A DNA stretch of 64,000 nucleotides from positions 515,718 to 579,717 of the forward strand of contig NZ_ATVL01000008.1 of assembly GCF_000420705.1 (NCBI RefSeq). Reading direction: 5' to 3'. Shown piece after piece: positions 63,801-64,000 of this stretch. The number at the start of each line of letters is the position of its first letter. Position 1 is the stretch's first letter. Source of the stretch: Hymenobacter norwichensis DSM 15439 (GTDB taxonomy: Bacteria; Bacteroidota; Bacteroidia; Cytophagales; Hymenobacteraceae). The translations under genes were made by a program, and so were the position numbers. The notes under the pieces were generated by a model, which saw nothing but the letters and a program-made list of their open reading frames with translations, was not told where the DNA came from and ran no database searches.

Positions 63801-64000
63801 CGGCCGCATCCTCGTGACCGTGGAGCGGGACCGGGTGCTCGACCATTTCTACGTGAACACCGACGAGAAATCGGCCCAGGTGAGCATCCCGATTCAGGGT
63901 GGCCACGTGCCCAACATCTACGTAACGGCCACCGCCATCCGCGAAATCACTGACAACCGCCTGCCCCTCACAGTGGCCCGCGGCTTCGTGCCGCTGGTGG
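60862..64000 (+). CDS. Alpha-2-macroglobulin family lipoprotein, N-terminal part (cut by window edge)
   Basis: 1046 codons to the window edge, from MQFRTLSRLPLLVLLAFLCA with lipobox Cys21 (LCAC), so a membrane-anchored envelope protein. Bacterial A2Ms trap or block proteases in the periplasm. Visible: the DEAVMDKAQQDRWDTVQYVK and LVFSPLAPFRPSTTFQAEL start typical of Bacteroidota forms, an MG-type beta domain series, the YRPGDTIRSNTIIRTDD motif of the MG2 domain (about 590), an acidic insertion (YGYEGYDEDGESEGESEDGG, about 390-410), and DKYQPGETAHLLLKTPFPGR near 965. The bait region and any thioester CLEQ lie beyond the window. Confidence 0.92.
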   Translation, partial: MQFRTLSRLPLLVLLAFLCACSKPGTDTAASPDGEEIDPQQNLVFLFDEAVMDKAQQDRWDTVQYVKFQPAMRGKFKWTSDRELVFSPLAPFRPSTTFQAELQTAALPSNKQKLALPENRTKFHTPFLALNEPQAFWGRSTRAAGTAEMRLELPFNYSVRPSDVKPLLRVTQDGQPVAFEVRNVEPGQSVSVGLTQDVRPGSPLTVALAQGLQAVGSDRASTTEYTTQVAVPDQQELEVRSITGSLQSADPIVTIQTNQPVNEADLQNGLTVSPTVAYSVEQLESGFVLKGGFEAGKTYQISLVQGIRGALGGQLASSVTETVSFVTEQPTISFASAEKAMYLDALGSRNLGVRINEVDKVQVTIAKVYANNIQQLLRGEQQYGYEGYDEDGESEGESEDGGYVDRSYRYYDIENLGNVLNERTYTVAGLPKAQGVRLLNLNLKDLEFSGGLKGLYVVKVQDTERQWLQVSKLVSVSDIGMIVKQGKNGSTLVFANSIRTAKPLSGVEVRFVSSNNQVISTSVTNREGVAKFDTTTANSRFKLSMLVAQRESDFTFLDLSRSGVETSRFEVGGLQSNAARYQAFLYGDRDLYRPGDTIRSNTIIRTDDWKNPVAKLPVKIRLLLPTGKEYASLRKELTAAGSFEADFILPPSIMTGTYTMEVLTGNDVLLTSRQVSVEEFIPDRMKVTVKAAPAVVKPGQSVSAQITALNLFGPPAADRKFEVDFSLKEKPFNPKNFEDYTFSLSTGEQRRTRYGNESGTSSLASRFENTTREGTTDAAGRGTATYDVPNYTDLGTLQGTAFTTVFDETGRPVNRLATFEVQTQAVMFGLKTLPEMFETREVIPIKLVALTPAGQPTSAEARVQVVRLLWETVIERQGGRYVYNSQRREETVMDQRVSVGKQGNAGNLGFPASYSGEYEVRVSRPGADTYVAQQVYAYGYGDTQSNAFEVNNEGEVTIAADKDKYQPGETAHLLLKTPFPGRILVTVERDRVLDHFYVNTDEKSAQVSIPIQGGHVPNIYVTATAIREITDNRLPLTVARGFVPLV

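Noticed and set aside
62992..63906. 304-codon minus frame near the window end
   Set aside because: Same reason: antisense of the alpha-2-macroglobulin frame, low-complexity Gly/Ala/Val composition.

Overview
This 64 kb window looks like chromosome of a Bacteroidota bacterium, most probably Hymenobacteraceae (Hymenobacter-like). The grounds are: a type IX secretion (CHU_C / type B) sorting domain, a SusC/SusD outer-membrane pair, Bacteroidota-type promoters (TTTG, about 19-20 bases, TAnnTTTG), starts without clear Shine-Dalgarno sites, an atpD-atpC pair away from the other ATP synthase genes, and moderately high GC. Genus is inferred from protein style; no database was searched.

Layout. 0-0.6 kb: the 5' end of an IS5-type transposase beside the 3' remnant of a DegT-type aminotransferase. 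0.7-16.3 kb: housekeeping genes (trans-sulfuration enzyme, atpDC, tRNA-Gln, prs, rplY, pth, metG, msrB, typA) mixed with a secreted acyl-peptide hydrolase and a decayed small gene. 16.4-28 kb: DUF2071 protein, a large T9SS-exported SBBP/PKD protein, acylphosphatase, nagA, an rRNA/tRNA methyltransferase, a histidine kinase with a single-domain response regulator, and two tandem paralogues of unknown function.

28.2-36.2 kb is the most accessory-looking part, with all genes on the + strand: DUF892 ferritin-like protein, a STAS-like protein overlapping a RES-domain protein by 4 bases, a manganese catalase, a YdeP/FdhF-type molybdopterin oxidoreductase, and two Tat-type ferritin-like proteins. It reads as an oxidative-stress or envelope-stress island carrying a possible two-gene toxin-type module.

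36.3-47 kb: isoaspartyl peptidase, endonuclease III-like glycosylase, small membrane protein, DUF167 protein, ZIP transporter, AmtB, VanZ-like protein and a 1463-residue DUF2339 membrane protein with an internal duplication. 47.3-50.9 kb: M28 peptidase and proB-proA, which are separated by a 36-bp perfect palindrome belonging to a small dispersed repeat family. 51-59.8 kb: a susC-susD-DUF3823 operon divergent from a glutaminase-family (DUF4965) secreted enzyme; the 514-base intergenic region carries four LacI-type near-palindromes centred on CG. The window ends inside an alpha-2-macroglobulin family lipoprotein.

The clearest things for follow-up are the STAS-RES overlap, the stress island, the LacI-like operator array, the palindromic repeat family (three copies), the hairpin between atpD and atpC, the internal duplication in the DUF2339 protein, and the frameshifted small gene at 8.9 kb.
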